A stretch of 64,000 bases of DNA, taken from assembly GCA_020796225.1 (NCBI GenBank), contig CM036769.1, forward strand, positions 1,665,001 to 1,729,000, in the 5' to 3' direction. A program made the translations under genes and the position numbers. The stretch is from Arion vulgaris (Eukaryota > Mollusca > Gastropoda > Stylommatophora > Arionidae). The notes below the pieces were generated by a model that saw only the letters and a list, made by a program, of their open reading frames with translations, had not been told where the DNA came from and did no database searches. Below, one piece after another: positions 37,001 to 50,360 of the stretch. The number at the start of each line of letters is the position of its first letter. The first letter of the stretch is position 1.

Positions 37001-40000
37001 TGTGTAAACATATTCATTATGAGAACTTGTACGAGTGTGTAAACATATTCATTATGAGAACTTGTACGAGTGTGTAAACATATTCATTATGAGAACTTGT
37101 ACGACTGTGTAAACATATTCATTAATCACCAGAAGTCTTCTTTCTTCACCTTTCAACTCCCAATGGAGCACAGGTCTTCAACAAACTTCTTCCAGCTCTT
37201 CCTCTCTCTTGCCATCCCTTCCAATTCTTTCCATGTTTTACTTATCATTTTAATATCAGCCTCCAGCTCTCTTCTCTAGGTATGTCTAGGCATTCCCCTA
37301 CTCCTCTTTCCCTGTGGGGTTCCAAAACAGTACCTGTCTTGCAATACTTCCAGTTAGTCTTCTTAATGTGTATCATAGCCATCACCAGCATCTCTTCTGT
37401 TGAGTTCCTTGTTTGTAATCTTATACCATCTCAGTCCCTGTATTTACATAAACATCCATTTATAAAGGTCTGTAGCTTAATCACCAGACATATAAAAATG
37501 AAATGTGTTTAATGTTCTACTTCTTTGTTATATTGATTACACTTTTTCTTATATGTTCATTTCATTTTTTTATATGTTGATTGCCTTTTTTTAAATGTTC
37601 ATTTCATTCTTTTATATGTTGATTGCCTTTTTTTTATGCAATACTAGTACACTAGTAAATAAAAAGCATTGCAGAAATCGGATGTGCTGGCCTACTTGTA
37701 GGTGCATAACAGGCACAATGTACAATTGCTCTTAGGCTCAGATCACATACAAATCACACAGAGGGGTTAACAAGTGGTCGATATAGAGTGTTTGAAGAAG
37801 AAGAAGAATGTAGTGATAGAGGCAACATGAAGGCTGAACTCGGGAGTTAAGCAGCTAATAGAAGATAATGCAAGTGATGATGATATTGTTGCTTATACTG
37901 ATGGGTCTGTGCATCGTGGTGAGAAGTCAAGTTGGGGTTTCTTGGCTAGCGCACATGGTAGAGTTGTTGCAGAGTGAAATGGAGCATTCACGACCACTAC
38001 TTCCATTATGAGGATGGAGGTTGAGGCTGTTACTGCTACTGCTACTCCATTGGCTCTCTGGGACTCGTTTACTGAGGCCGTTGTTGTTTTGGACTGTTAG
38101 TTGTTGTGTCGGAAAATCCAGAATGGCAGCTTGCGGTATGAGTGAGTGTCGTCTATAGGGGTTCCAACCTCCAGAGACTCACATGGATCTTCTGTCCAGG
38201 CATGTGAGTGTTTGCAGCAACGAGAGAGCGGACATGCTTGCATCGAAAACATTGACTATTGAGGGAGTTTAGGATGGATACGGGTGATGTTCTTTGGTCT
38301 CTTAGCAATCTACTGTTTCATGAGAACAATAAAATTGACGTTGAATCAATCCAGCAATTGAAGGAGTTTAGAATTAAATATTGTATGGGTAGAATTGGGA
38401 CATGGTGGGGGCAGGCAGAGAGAAGAGTGTGTTTAACCAGTCAGCCACAGAAGGCATCAGTATGCATACCCTTCGACATCTGTTGGGAGAGACTGGGCGC
38501 CTATGGGTCTTTCCAGAGTCATGTGACATCAATTCTGAAACCGACTGTACTTTTTGCACTTGTTTGTTATATTGTTGTGATCTATTGTTATGTTGGTTGC
38601 TATAGTTATTTGATGTTTTGAATGTTGTATTTCTTTCATATGGATCATAAAGGATGTGCTGATGCAGTTCTTAACCACTGATGAAATCAAACTGAACAAC
38701 ATTGATGCAGAAGATCCAGAGGTAGGTATAGTTTATGACAGAAACAAAGATAAGTTTTATATGTGGGCATTAAGAAGTTGTCAATTAGATAACAGGAGAA
38801 ACCAAGTAGTCCAAAAAAAAGACTGGTTACCTGGGCAGATGACGCTCAACTTCCCGAGAGGGAAGGTTGTCTAAGGGTAGCTATCATAAAAAAAAATAGC
38901 AACCTGCTGCCTTGCAGGTCAGCTGGGGACAGCCAAAGGCTGACGGAGAGCAAAGCCAGTAAACGCTGGCTGAAACCAGACACATCGCAGAAGGATAAGC
39001 ACCAGAGCTCCAAATGGTGCTGAGATGTGACGAAACCCACCCATGCTAAGGCTGCATGAATCAGATTTCCACATAGATGAGATTTATAGGGAAATCTAGT
39101 ACATCAGTCTATGCAGTGATCGAGAGAAACAGAGAGAGAGAAGTTCGAGATTAAAGCAGTTTACTCTACAAACCTCTCTGTGGGGGTCTCTGTGGATAAT
39201 TGGTTAAGTCATTGCGTTCTGAAGGTCATGGGTTTTAATCCGGCCCGTGGCCCGTCTGCCCAGCGTGTTCGTAGCGCGTTGGACTACGGGTGACTATCCT
39301 CTGTGTGTGCGGGTTCAATTCCGGATGGCAGAAAAAGCCACAGATTCCCAGATTTACGGTGTTCGTGGCACCAAACCAAAAGGTTACGATGTCCATGGCA
39401 CCGAGCCGAAGAGCTGAAAACCTCAAGTGCTTCTGGATCGAGAAAAAAAAATCAGGCCCGTGCCTTTCAGTTCACAACTACTATATTTTTTCCAGAGACC
39501 CATAGGATTGTTGCAGCAGCTATGAAGTTCACGCTTTGTGCAATGTTCTCGGCAGGTTGTGTGCCATTTCTGCTGAGAGGGACTGAGTCAAATGAGGTAA
39601 AACCCATTGCAATGAAGTCAATCCTTTGGCTTGAAAACCTCTTTAAAACTTGAATCACTTACAAGATCTCTCTCCCTTAGGGAACTCTGAATATCTTCCA
39701 GAGAAAGTATGATAACAAAATATATTGAGTATTTGTTGTTGTGCTTCACATTACTGCTATTTGTCATCATATTTCCTAGGTCAGTGATTACAGCCAACTA
39801 CCAGATATAGCCAAATTGTCTGAGCAGTTAAAGACATGCTTACAGGAAAGTGATGATGTTCCTAGGGATATAACCACGCTGTTTGACAATTCAATGTTTA
39901 AGCTGGATACTTCACTTGTTCCCAAGTCAATCAAGTAAGCAACAAGAGTATTTCTTCCCGCTATAGAATTATTATATCTTCTTATTCTTTGCGATCAGAT

Positions 40001-43000
40001 TTATATGCTTGTCGAAACCATACATGGGTTGCCTCTATGAAGCTGCATGTCAGTTGGAGTTCCTCGAGAGTTCCCCATAGCTTGCTCTGTAAGCTTTGTT
40101 CATGAGACCTTGTTTAGTTTAGTTGTTCGCCCGTGTGTTGCCATGGCTCACAAGGGGAGCACTGAATAACAACACTGCGCCCTACAAGGCATGTTGCAAG
40201 AGGCGACTGAGGTAGGGACCTAGGAAGCTACCCTAGTAAATAAAAAGCGTTGCAGAAATCGGATGTGCAGGCCTATTTTTTAGGCACATAACTGGCACAA
40301 CATACAATCACGTTTAGGCAGAGATCACATAGAAATCACAAAGAGTGGTTAACAACTTAACAAGTGGTCGATATGGAGCGTTTGAAGAAAAAGAAGCTTA
40401 GTTGATGTATGTATGATTTACATGACTGCAGGATGTGCTCTGGAGTCTTCTTCTTCTTCGCATTCGTTCTTTTACGACCAATTTTAATCACTCTCTGATA
40501 TGTTTGATTTTGCCAAGAACGTGTATATGTTGCACATTGGTTTGGTAGGCCCTAAACGCATATATTTCTATACGTTTAGGACATGTGCATCCGATTTCAG
40601 CCAAACCTCCTAAGTCGCCTTTTACGACATGCATGGCAGGTAACAGTGGTTCTATTCTTTACACCCCAAATTGGGTCCCGTAACCACTGGGCGGCTATGG
40701 AGTCTGACATGCACACTGTGCATTCTGAGCAGGCTTTATTCTGTGTATGTGATCGTTGAGCATGCGTTGTCCTAGAATGATTGCATCATTTGTTGAGCAT
40801 AAATTAGAAGTGAGTGGGCCTTTATCGCAAAGTGGTCAAAACGTTTGCTTGTGATTCTGAAGGTTGTTGGTTCGAATCTAGGCAGAGAGTCACATGTAAA
40901 GTTTTTTCATGACATCCCTAGGATTGTTGTTTGAGTATCAATTTGTAGTGGGGTCTCTATTGTGAAGTGGTTAAGATATCTGCTTGTCATTCTGAAGATT
41001 GTTGGTTTGAATCCAGGCTGAGTCACTGCAGTTTTTTTATAAGATCCCTAGGATTGTTGCTGGAGCTACAGAGTTTGCACTTTGTGCAGCATTCTTGGTA
41101 GATGCGTGGCATTTCTGCTGACAGGGATGTAGCGATTTGGGGAAACTCTGTGCAATGAGGTCAATCTTTCGCCTTCAGACTATTTTTTAGAAAATTGAAG
41201 TGAGAATTTATTTTGTTATTTTAATTGACTGACTGGAAGTTTATTCACGAACCACATGTTATCGGTTAAAGGTAAAAAAAAATATCTTTTTTTTTTGTGT
41301 GTAATATTCATCGTGTTTTCAATCCAGTTACCGGACTGCACAAAATTGTTTACCATGGCAACAAGCGGTAAGGTCATAGAAAATAAGAAGTATAAATTAT
41401 TTCATAAATATTATTGAAATACTGTTTTCTTTGATTTTGTCAGTATATTTGATATACTATATTTGATATACTATACGGTAACTACCAGGTGAAAGGTATG
41501 TTTTTGAAAATTCAAAATTTATCATAAGATTTGTGTATTTTTTTAATGCTTTTCTGTTGCAAATAATAATTTAACATTTACAAATTTCCTACTAAAAATT
41601 AACTAACAGTTGTTTTAGATCGTTCTTAAAGAAAATACATTTACGCACAGAATGGTATATTACTCATACAAATATGTTGATAATTAAGAAAACTGCAGCT
41701 GAGTTTGTACATACACCTGCGATGGGGAAAATAGGACATAAATTCAATTCAACCACAACTTGTTTTTCAATTCAGTAGCTAATCAGTTAAGCATCAACTT
41801 TCCTATGCTGAATTTACAATTTTGTTGTTTGATTTCATTTTCTGAGGGCTTTTGATGAGCTGAAAGTGAAGCATGAAGCTTTGACCCTGATTACACCACA
41901 GTTTGAGACTCCATTACCTCCTCTTGTGCCTGCGGTAAGTGCTTATATATGGAGTGTTTGTGTGTTGGTAACAGGGAACAGTGTTGGTGATAGGTCTGTG
42001 TTGGTGACATATTCTGTGTTGGTAACAGGGAGTAGTGTTGGTGACAGAAGCCTGTATGGATGACAGGAGCCTGTGTAGGAGACGGAAACAGTGTTCATGA
42101 CAGAAGTTTGTGTGTTGGCAACAGGAAACAGTGTTGGTGACAGGTGTCTATATCTTTGTGACAGAAGCTTGTGTGTTGGCGACAGGAAACAGTGTTGGTG
42201 ACAGGTGTCTATATCTTTGTGACAGAAGCTTGTGTGTTGGCGACAGGAAACAGTGTTGGTGACAGGTGTCTATATCTTTGTGACAGAAGTTTGTGTGTTG
42301 GCAACAGGAAACAGTGTTGGTGACAGGTGTCTATATCTTTGTGACAGAAGCTTGTGTGTTGGCGACAGGAAACAGTGTTGGTGACAGGTGTCTATATCTT
42401 TGTGACAGAAGCTTGTGTGTTGGCGACAGGAAACAGTGTTGGTGACAGGTGTCTATATCTTTGTGACAGAAGTTTGTGTGTTGGTGACAGGAAACAGTGT
42501 TGGTGACAGGTGTCTATATCTTCGTAACAGAAGCTTGTATGTTGGTGATATGAGTACTAGTAACACATACTTGATCATTGTGTTGCCAATATAAGGATTC
42601 ACTTCTTCTTTAGCTTCATCTTCATTGTTCTTAAAAGTGTGTTATTCTTTATTTGCAGTTTGAACAGCGAGATAAAGTTCCCTCAATGAATCCAGTCTTC
42701 TGTAGAAGATTCTTGCAAATGCCCTATCATTTCTCCATCAAATTATCTTCATGTGACATGGTTTGAAAGCTCAAGTCTTTGAGGAGACAGCATATTGGCA
42801 GAATATGTTAGTCTGGGGACTATTTTGACATGGTTTGAAAGCTCAAGTCTTTGAGGAGACAGCATATTGGCAGAATATGTTAGTCTGGGGACTATTTTGA
42901 CATGGTTTGAAAGCTCAAGTCTTTGAGGAGACAGCATATTGGCAGAATATGTTAGTCTGGGGACTATTTTGACATGGTTTGAAAGCTCAAGTCTTTGAGG

Positions 43001-46000
43001 AGACAGCATATTGGCAGAATATGTTAGTCTGGGGACTATTTTGACATGGTTTGAAAGCTCAAGTCTTTGAGGAGACAGCATATTGGCAGAATATGTTAGT
43101 CTGGGGACTATTTTGACATGGTTTGAAAGCTCAAGTCTTTGAGGAGACAGCATATTGGCAGAATATGTTAGTCTGGGGACTATTTTGACATGGTTTGAAA
43201 GCTCAAGTCTTTGAGGAGACAGCATATTGGCAGAATATGTTAGTCTGGGGACTATTTTGACATGGTTTGAAAGCTCAAGTCTTTGAGGAGACAGCATATT
43301 GGCAGAATATGTTAGTCTGGGGACTATTTTGACATGGTTTGAAAGCTCAAGTCTTTGAGGAGACAGCATATTGGCAGAATATGTTAGTCTGGGGACTATT
43401 TTGACATGGTTTGAAAGCTCAAGTCTTTGAGGAGACAGCATATTGGCAGAATATGTTAGTCTGGGGACTATTTTGACATGGTTTGAAAGCTCAAGTCTTT
43501 GAGGAGACAGCATATTGGCAGAATATGTTAGTCTGGGGACTATTTTGACATGGTTTGAAAGCTCAAGTCTTTGAGGAGACAGCATGTTGGCAGAATATGT
43601 TAGTCTGGGGACTATTTTGACATGGTTTGAAAGCTCAAGTCTTTGAGGAGACAGCATATTGGCAGAATATGTTAGTCTGGGGACTATTTTGACATGGTTT
43701 GAAAGCTCAAGTCTTTGAGGAGACAGCATATTGGCAGAATATGTTAGTCTGGGGACTATTTTGACATGGTTTGAAAGCTCAAGTCTTTGAGGAGACAGCA
43801 TATTGGCAGAATATGTTAGTCTGGGGACTATTTTGACATGGTTTGAAAGCTCAAGTCTTTGAGGAGACAGCATGTTGGCAGAATATGTTAGTCTGGGGAC
43901 TATTTTGACATGGTTTGAAAGCTCAAGTCTTTGAGGAGACAGCATATTGGCAGAATATGTTAGTCTGGGGACTATTTTGACATGGTTTGAAAGCTCAAGT
44001 CTTTGAGGAGACAGCATATTGGCAGAATATGTTAGTCTGGGGACTATTTTGACATGGTTTGAAAGCTCAAGTCTTTGAGGAGACAGCATATTGGCAGAAT
44101 ATGTTAGTCTGGGGACTATTTTGACATGGTTTGAAAGCTCAAGTCTTTGAGGAGACAGCATATTGGCAGAATATGTTAGTCTGGGGACTATTTTGACATG
44201 GTTTGAAAGCTCAAGTCTTTGAGGAGACAGCATATTGGCAGAATATGTTAGTCTGGGGACTATTTTGACATGGTTTGAAAGCTCAAGTCTTTGAGGAGAC
44301 AGCATATTGGCAGAATATGTTAGTCTGGGGACTATTTTGACATGGTTTGAAAGCTCAAGTCTTTGAGGAGACAGCATATTGGCAGAATATGTTAGTCTGG
44401 GGACTATTTTGACATGGTTTGAAAGCTCAAGTCTTTGAGGAGACAGCATATTGGCAGAATATGTTAGTCTGGGGACTATTTTGACATGGTTTGAAAGCTC
44501 AAGTCTTTGAGGAGACAGCATATTGGCAGAATATGTTAGTCTGGGGACTATTTTGACATGGTTTGAAAGCTCAAGTCTTTGAGGAGACAGCATATTGGCA
44601 GAATATGTTAGTCTGGGGACTATTTTGACATGGTTTGAAAGCTCAAGTCTTTGAGGAGACAGCATATTGGCAGAATATGTTAGTCTGGGGACTATTTTGA
44701 CATGGTTTGAAAGCTCAAGTCTTTGAGGAGACAGCATATTGGCAGAATATGTTAGTCTGGGGACTATTTTGACATGGTTTGAAAGCTCAAGTCTTTGAGG
44801 AGACAGCATATTGGCAGAATATGTTAGTCTGGGGACTATTTTGACATGGTTTGAAAGCTCAAGTCTTTGAGGAGACAGCATATTGGCAGAATATGTTAGT
44901 CTGGGGACTATTTTGACATGGTTTGAAAGCTCAAGTCTTTGAGGAGACAGCATATTGGCAGAATATGTTAGTCTGGGGACTATTTTGACATGGTTTGAAA
45001 GCTCAAGTCTTTGAGGAGACAGCATATTGGCAGAATATGTTAGTCTGGGGACTATTTTGACATGGTTTGAAAGCTCAAGTCTTTGAGGAGACAGCATATT
45101 GGCAGAATATGTTAGTCTGGGGACTATTTTGACATGGTTTGAAAGCTCAAGTCTTTGAGGAGACAGCATATTGGCAGAATATGTTAGTCTGGGGACTATT
45201 TTGACATGGTTTGAAAGCTCAAGTCTTTGAGGAGACAGCATATTGGCAGAATATGTTAGTCTGGGGACTATTTTGACATGGTTTGAAAGCTCAAGTCTTT
45301 GAGGAGACAGCATATTGGCAGAATATGTTAGTCTGGGGACTATTTTGACATGGTTTGAAAGCTCAAGTCTTTGAGGAGACAGCATATTGGCAGAATATGT
45401 TAGTCTGGGGACTATTTTGACATGGTTTGAAAGCTCAAGTCTTTGAGGAGACAGCATATTGGCAGAATATGTTAGTCTGGGGACTATTTTGACATGGTTT
45501 GAAAGCTCAAGTCTTTGAGGAGACAGCATATTGGCAGAATATGTTAGTCTGGGGACTATTTTGACATGGTTTGAAAGCTCAAGTCTTTGAGGAGACAGCA
45601 TATTGGCAGAATATGTTAGTCTGGGGACTATTTTGACATGGTTTGAAAGCTCAAGTCTTTGAGGAGACAGCATATTGGCAGAATATGTTAGTCTGGGGAC
45701 TATTTTGACATGGTTTGAAAGCTCAAGTCTTTGAGGAAGCATATCAAAATGTTAGTCTGGGACATTTGACATGGTTTGAAAGCTCGTCTTGAGAGACAGC
45801 ATATTGCAGAATATGTTAGTCTGGGGACTATTTTGACATGGTTTGAAAGCTCAAGTCTTTGAGGAGACAGCATATTGGCAGAATATGTTAGTCTGGGGAC
45901 TATTTTGACATGGTTTGAAAGCTCAAGTCTTTGAGGAGACAGCATATTGGCAGAATATGTTAGTCTGGGGACTATTTTGACATGGTTTGAAAGCTCAAGT

Positions 46001-49000
46001 CTTTGAGGAGACAGCATATTGGCAGAATATGTTAGTCTGGGGACTATTTTGACATGGTTTGAAAGCTCAAGTCTTTGAGGAGACAGCATATTGGCAGAAT
46101 ATGTTAGTCTGGGGACTATTTTGACATGGTTTGAAAGCTCAAGTCTTTGAGGAGACAGCATATTGGCAGAATATGTTAGTCTGGGGACTATTTTGACATG
46201 GTTTGAAAGCTCAAGTCTTTGAGGAGACAGCATGTTGGCAGAATATGTTAGTCTGGGGACTATTTTGACATGAGCATTGTTTTCTTCTTTCATTGTTTGG
46301 CAATCGCTTTTCAACAACTTTTTTCACTCTGCAACAGCCACTTTTTTCACTCTGCAACAGCCACTTTTTTCACTCTGCAACAGCCACTTTTTTCACTCTG
46401 CAACAGCCACTTTTTTCACTCTGCAACAGCCATTTTTTTCACTCTGCAACAGCCACTTTTTTCACTCTGCAACAGCCACTTTTTTCACTCCGCAACAGCC
46501 ACTTTTTTCACTCTGCAACAGCCACTTAAATTTGAGTTCGAAATAAACTGGGCTATTTCCCTTGTCAGTGAGTTCTCTGGTTCAAGCGTGTAGTTTTAAA
46601 TTTAGGTGGAGAGCATGAAGAATATATAGATTGTCTTGCTCTTGCTTACCTGGATACTCTAGGTTTCTGTTCACTCATCAGCTTTAGATATTATCATCTG
46701 CATTCTCACTATGGTAACTCCAGTCTGATTGAACTGGGTTGATTTAGTAAGATCACTATAATGTAGAGCACTGTGGGTGTATGGTTTCAAACATCACCAT
46801 GAATATTTGTAAAATTTAGTTTAGACTTTTGATTATCATCACTGCACATGGAACCAATTAGTCCATAAGTGCTCCGATTTTCTACCCTGCATGTCTCTCA
46901 GTTTAGTTTAATCATTGGATTATCATCACTGCGCATGGAACCAATTAGTCCATAAGTGCTCCGATTTTCTCCTCAGTATGTCTCTCGGCTTGTGGCAACT
47001 AACGACACCGTTTCTTTGTTGGTTTACTATTTTTTTTTTCTTTAGCTACAAGTATAGTGCTCTTGTCTAGCTACACTACATTTGAGTTTGTATTCTTGCA
47101 GTCTGGTTAGTGTTGTAGATTCCCCACTATTACTTGAATCATTTACACATCCTCTCTCCTTTAGGTAATTTATAATATAAGCTTGGTCCATTGCTCGTCG
47201 CTTTTACAACAGTCATAATCTGCAACCCTATCGGCATGATCATTTCCCTTATACCTGCATGCCATCACACAAAAATAAAACTGATATTTGTCAGCCTAGA
47301 CGTCTGTAGTGATTCTAACCCTTATCTCCAAGCATGTATGTATGTTTGAGTGAAATAATAGTTTTCAAGTAATCAAAGGTCAATCAGGGGTCAGTCTGAC
47401 AATATCTCTATACAATTTGTCACAGAAAAGTAATAGTAATAGTAATAGTAATAGTAATAGTAATAGTAATAGTAATAGTAATAGTAATAGTAATAGTAAT
47501 ATCCATGTTATATTTAACCGTATACTTGGACAACTTTATAACAGATTTTCACTGAATAATCTTCTTCTTGTTGACCTTCACCCCTAGGGAGACATATGTC
47601 CACAAACAAGGTCTTCCAAGGCCTCTTATCCAAGGCCATCTTTTTCACATCTCTCCACTATCTACCCATTTTCTTGCAATCCGTCTCCAACTCCCATCTC
47701 CCATTTAGGATTTCATGAGGCTGCTTCATGAGTCCTTCCTTGCAGGGTCCTTCTTCCTAGGGTGGCTAGCTATTCCTTGCGGGGTCCTTCTTCCTAGGGT
47801 GGCTAGCTATTCCTTGCAGGGTCCTTCTTCTTAGGGTGGCTAGCTATTCCTTGCGGTGTCCTTCTTCCTAGGGTGGCTAGCTATTCCTTGCAGGGTCCTT
47901 CTTCTTAGGGTGGCCAGCTATTCCTTGCAGGGTCTTTCTTCCTAGGGGGGCTAGCTATTCCTTGTGGGGTCCTTCCTAGGGGGGCTAGCTATTCCTTGCG
48001 GGGTCCTTCTTCCTAGGGTGGCTAGCTATTCCTTGCAGGGTCCTTCTTCCTAGGGTGGCTAGCTATTCCTTGCAGGGTCTTTCTTCCTAGGGGGGCTAGC
48101 TATTCCTTGTGGGGTCCTTCTTCCTAGGGGGGCTAGCTATTCCTTGCGGGGTCCTTCTTCCTAGGGTGGCTAGCTATTCCTTGCAGGGTCCTTCTTCCTA
48201 GGGTGGCTAGCTATTCCTTGCAGGGTCTTTCTTCCTAGGGGGGCTAGCTATTCCTTGTGGGGTCCTTCTTCCTAGGGGGGCTAGCTATTCCTTGCGGGGT
48301 CCTTCTTCCTAGGGGGGCTAGCTATTCCTTGCGGGGTCCTTCTTCCTAGGGTGGCTAGCTATTCCTTGCAGGGTCCTTCTTCCTAGGGTGGCTAGCTATT
48401 CCTTGCAGGGTCCTTCTTCCTAGGGGGGCTAGCTATTCCTTGCGGGGTCCTTCTTCCTAGGGGGGCTAGCTATTCCTTGCGGGGTCCTTCTTCCTAGGGG
48501 GGCTAGCTATTCCTTGCGGGGTCCTTCTTCCTAGGGTGGCTAGCTATTCCTTGCGGGGTCCTTCTTCCTAGGGAATGGGGGAGGTGGGGGCTAGCTATGA
48601 ATTTCCCTGGTGGTGGTCTCTGTGGCTATCTAGTGGTTTTACAGGGTGATGTTGTTAACCACATGCCCAACTTTCTTAGTCGTGTCCTGCGACATGCTTA
48701 GCAGATAACAGTAGTTCTATTCTTTACATCCCTAATTTGGGCCCGGGTAACCACTCGGTCACCTGTTAATATTTGATTACAGTTCCTTAATATTTTCAAC
48801 TCTAGGTATTCTCTCCTTCATTCCAAGAGTTGCCTCCACCTGCTCTAGAGCTCTTTGATTTGGATGAACAGTTTTCATCAGAAAAAGTGAGAATAGCACA
48901 AATAACAAATAAATGTAAGTTGACAACATTGGTGTTGTTGTTGTTATTGTTGCTGATGTTGTTGTTGTTGTTGCTGCTGATGCTGTTGTTGTTTATCGAT

Positions 49001-50309
49001 AATAATTATATTCTTTGTTTTATTATTTGTATTGTTGTTGATTTTGATATATTTTTCATTGTCTGTATTGTGGTCTAGTTTTTGTGTGTGTGTGTTGTGA
49101 GTTTTCTTGTCTGTTATCAGTTATATAAGGACTATCATCATAGCACTCCAGACATGTTCATAGGTGCTCTGCCTCAGCAAATGAATCTACGATCTTCCCC
49201 CATGACCAATCACACATTTTATTGTAATGAATGTCCCCGCACCCCATGACCAATCAGTCAATTTAAACACATACTTTACTTCTGAAGTCGGAGAAAGCAT
49301 GAGTGTATGGTGGGGGACACTGATAATAAGAAAAGCAGGTCTTCATGCAAAAATCATTCAGAAGCACCATACCATGCGACCTGAGTTTATAGCAGGCAAT
49401 GCAAGAAGAAGAAGAAGCTCATTCTTTTCAATCACATACAGTCCAAGACAATGTATGCACAGACATTCCATTGGACACATCATCTTCATTCATTCATTCA
49501 AAAACACTCATTAAAAAATGTATGTTTGTTTTTGTTATGTAGGCACTGATGATGATCTGGAGTACTATGTACGTGAGTGCGGTGACATCCTTGGAGTTCT
49601 TCATCACTTGCCTCAGGAGAACCGAACAGCAAAGCATATTTTGGAGCACATCTGTACTCAGATTGTAGAGTTCAAGAAACTGAACCAGGTTTGTGTATGA
49701 CTGCAGTCTGTGTATGACTGAGGTCTGTGTATGACTAAGGTCTATGTATGACTGAAGTCTGTCTATGACTGAAGTCTGTCTATGACTGTTAGTCTATGAT
49801 TCATTGTTTATGTAACGAAAGATCTTACGCATGTTCGGACTAAATCTCTAACCAAGAACTGCTTGCACAGTATCAACAGGAGAATATGAACACCATCATC
49901 CAAAATAGATGCTGAAGATGAACCGGACATGTGATACACATGGAGACTGCCACGAAACCTGCACTGAGATGGGCCGGACATGTGATACACATGGAGACTA
50001 ACTGCCACGAAACCTGCACTGAGATGAACCGGACATGTGATACACATGGAGACTAACTGCCACGAAACCTGCACTGAGATGAACCGGACATGTGATACAC
50101 ATGGAGACTAACTGCCACGAAACCTGCACTGAGATGGACACCAGAGGGTAAACGAAAATGGGAAAGATCTAAAAGGATTTTGGAAGAGAACTATAGAATA
50201 AGAACTGAAGAAATGAATCACAGATGGAACACAATACAGAGGATGGCCAATAATAGAGAAGAATGGTGCGCATTTATTGCTGCCCTAAGTGTCAACGGCA
50301 TCACATGCT

Positions 50310-50360
<51 letters not shown>

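Noticed and set aside
42749..45742. 997-residue open frame on the minus strand
   Set aside because: It is wholly the 72-bp array. The peptide is a 24-residue repeat with no domain, and it lies in an intron antisense to IFT52.
46270..46593. Three overlapping + strand frames rich in FHSATAT/LFSLCNS
   Set aside because: Translations of the 23-bp array; frames repeat the same short motif.
49689..49700. Reading through the exon 13 donor as the true IFT52 end
   Set aside because: It would give VCV-stop from intron/array sequence. A good polypyrimidine acceptor and in-phase stop at 50918-50926 are preferred, though retention cannot be excluded.
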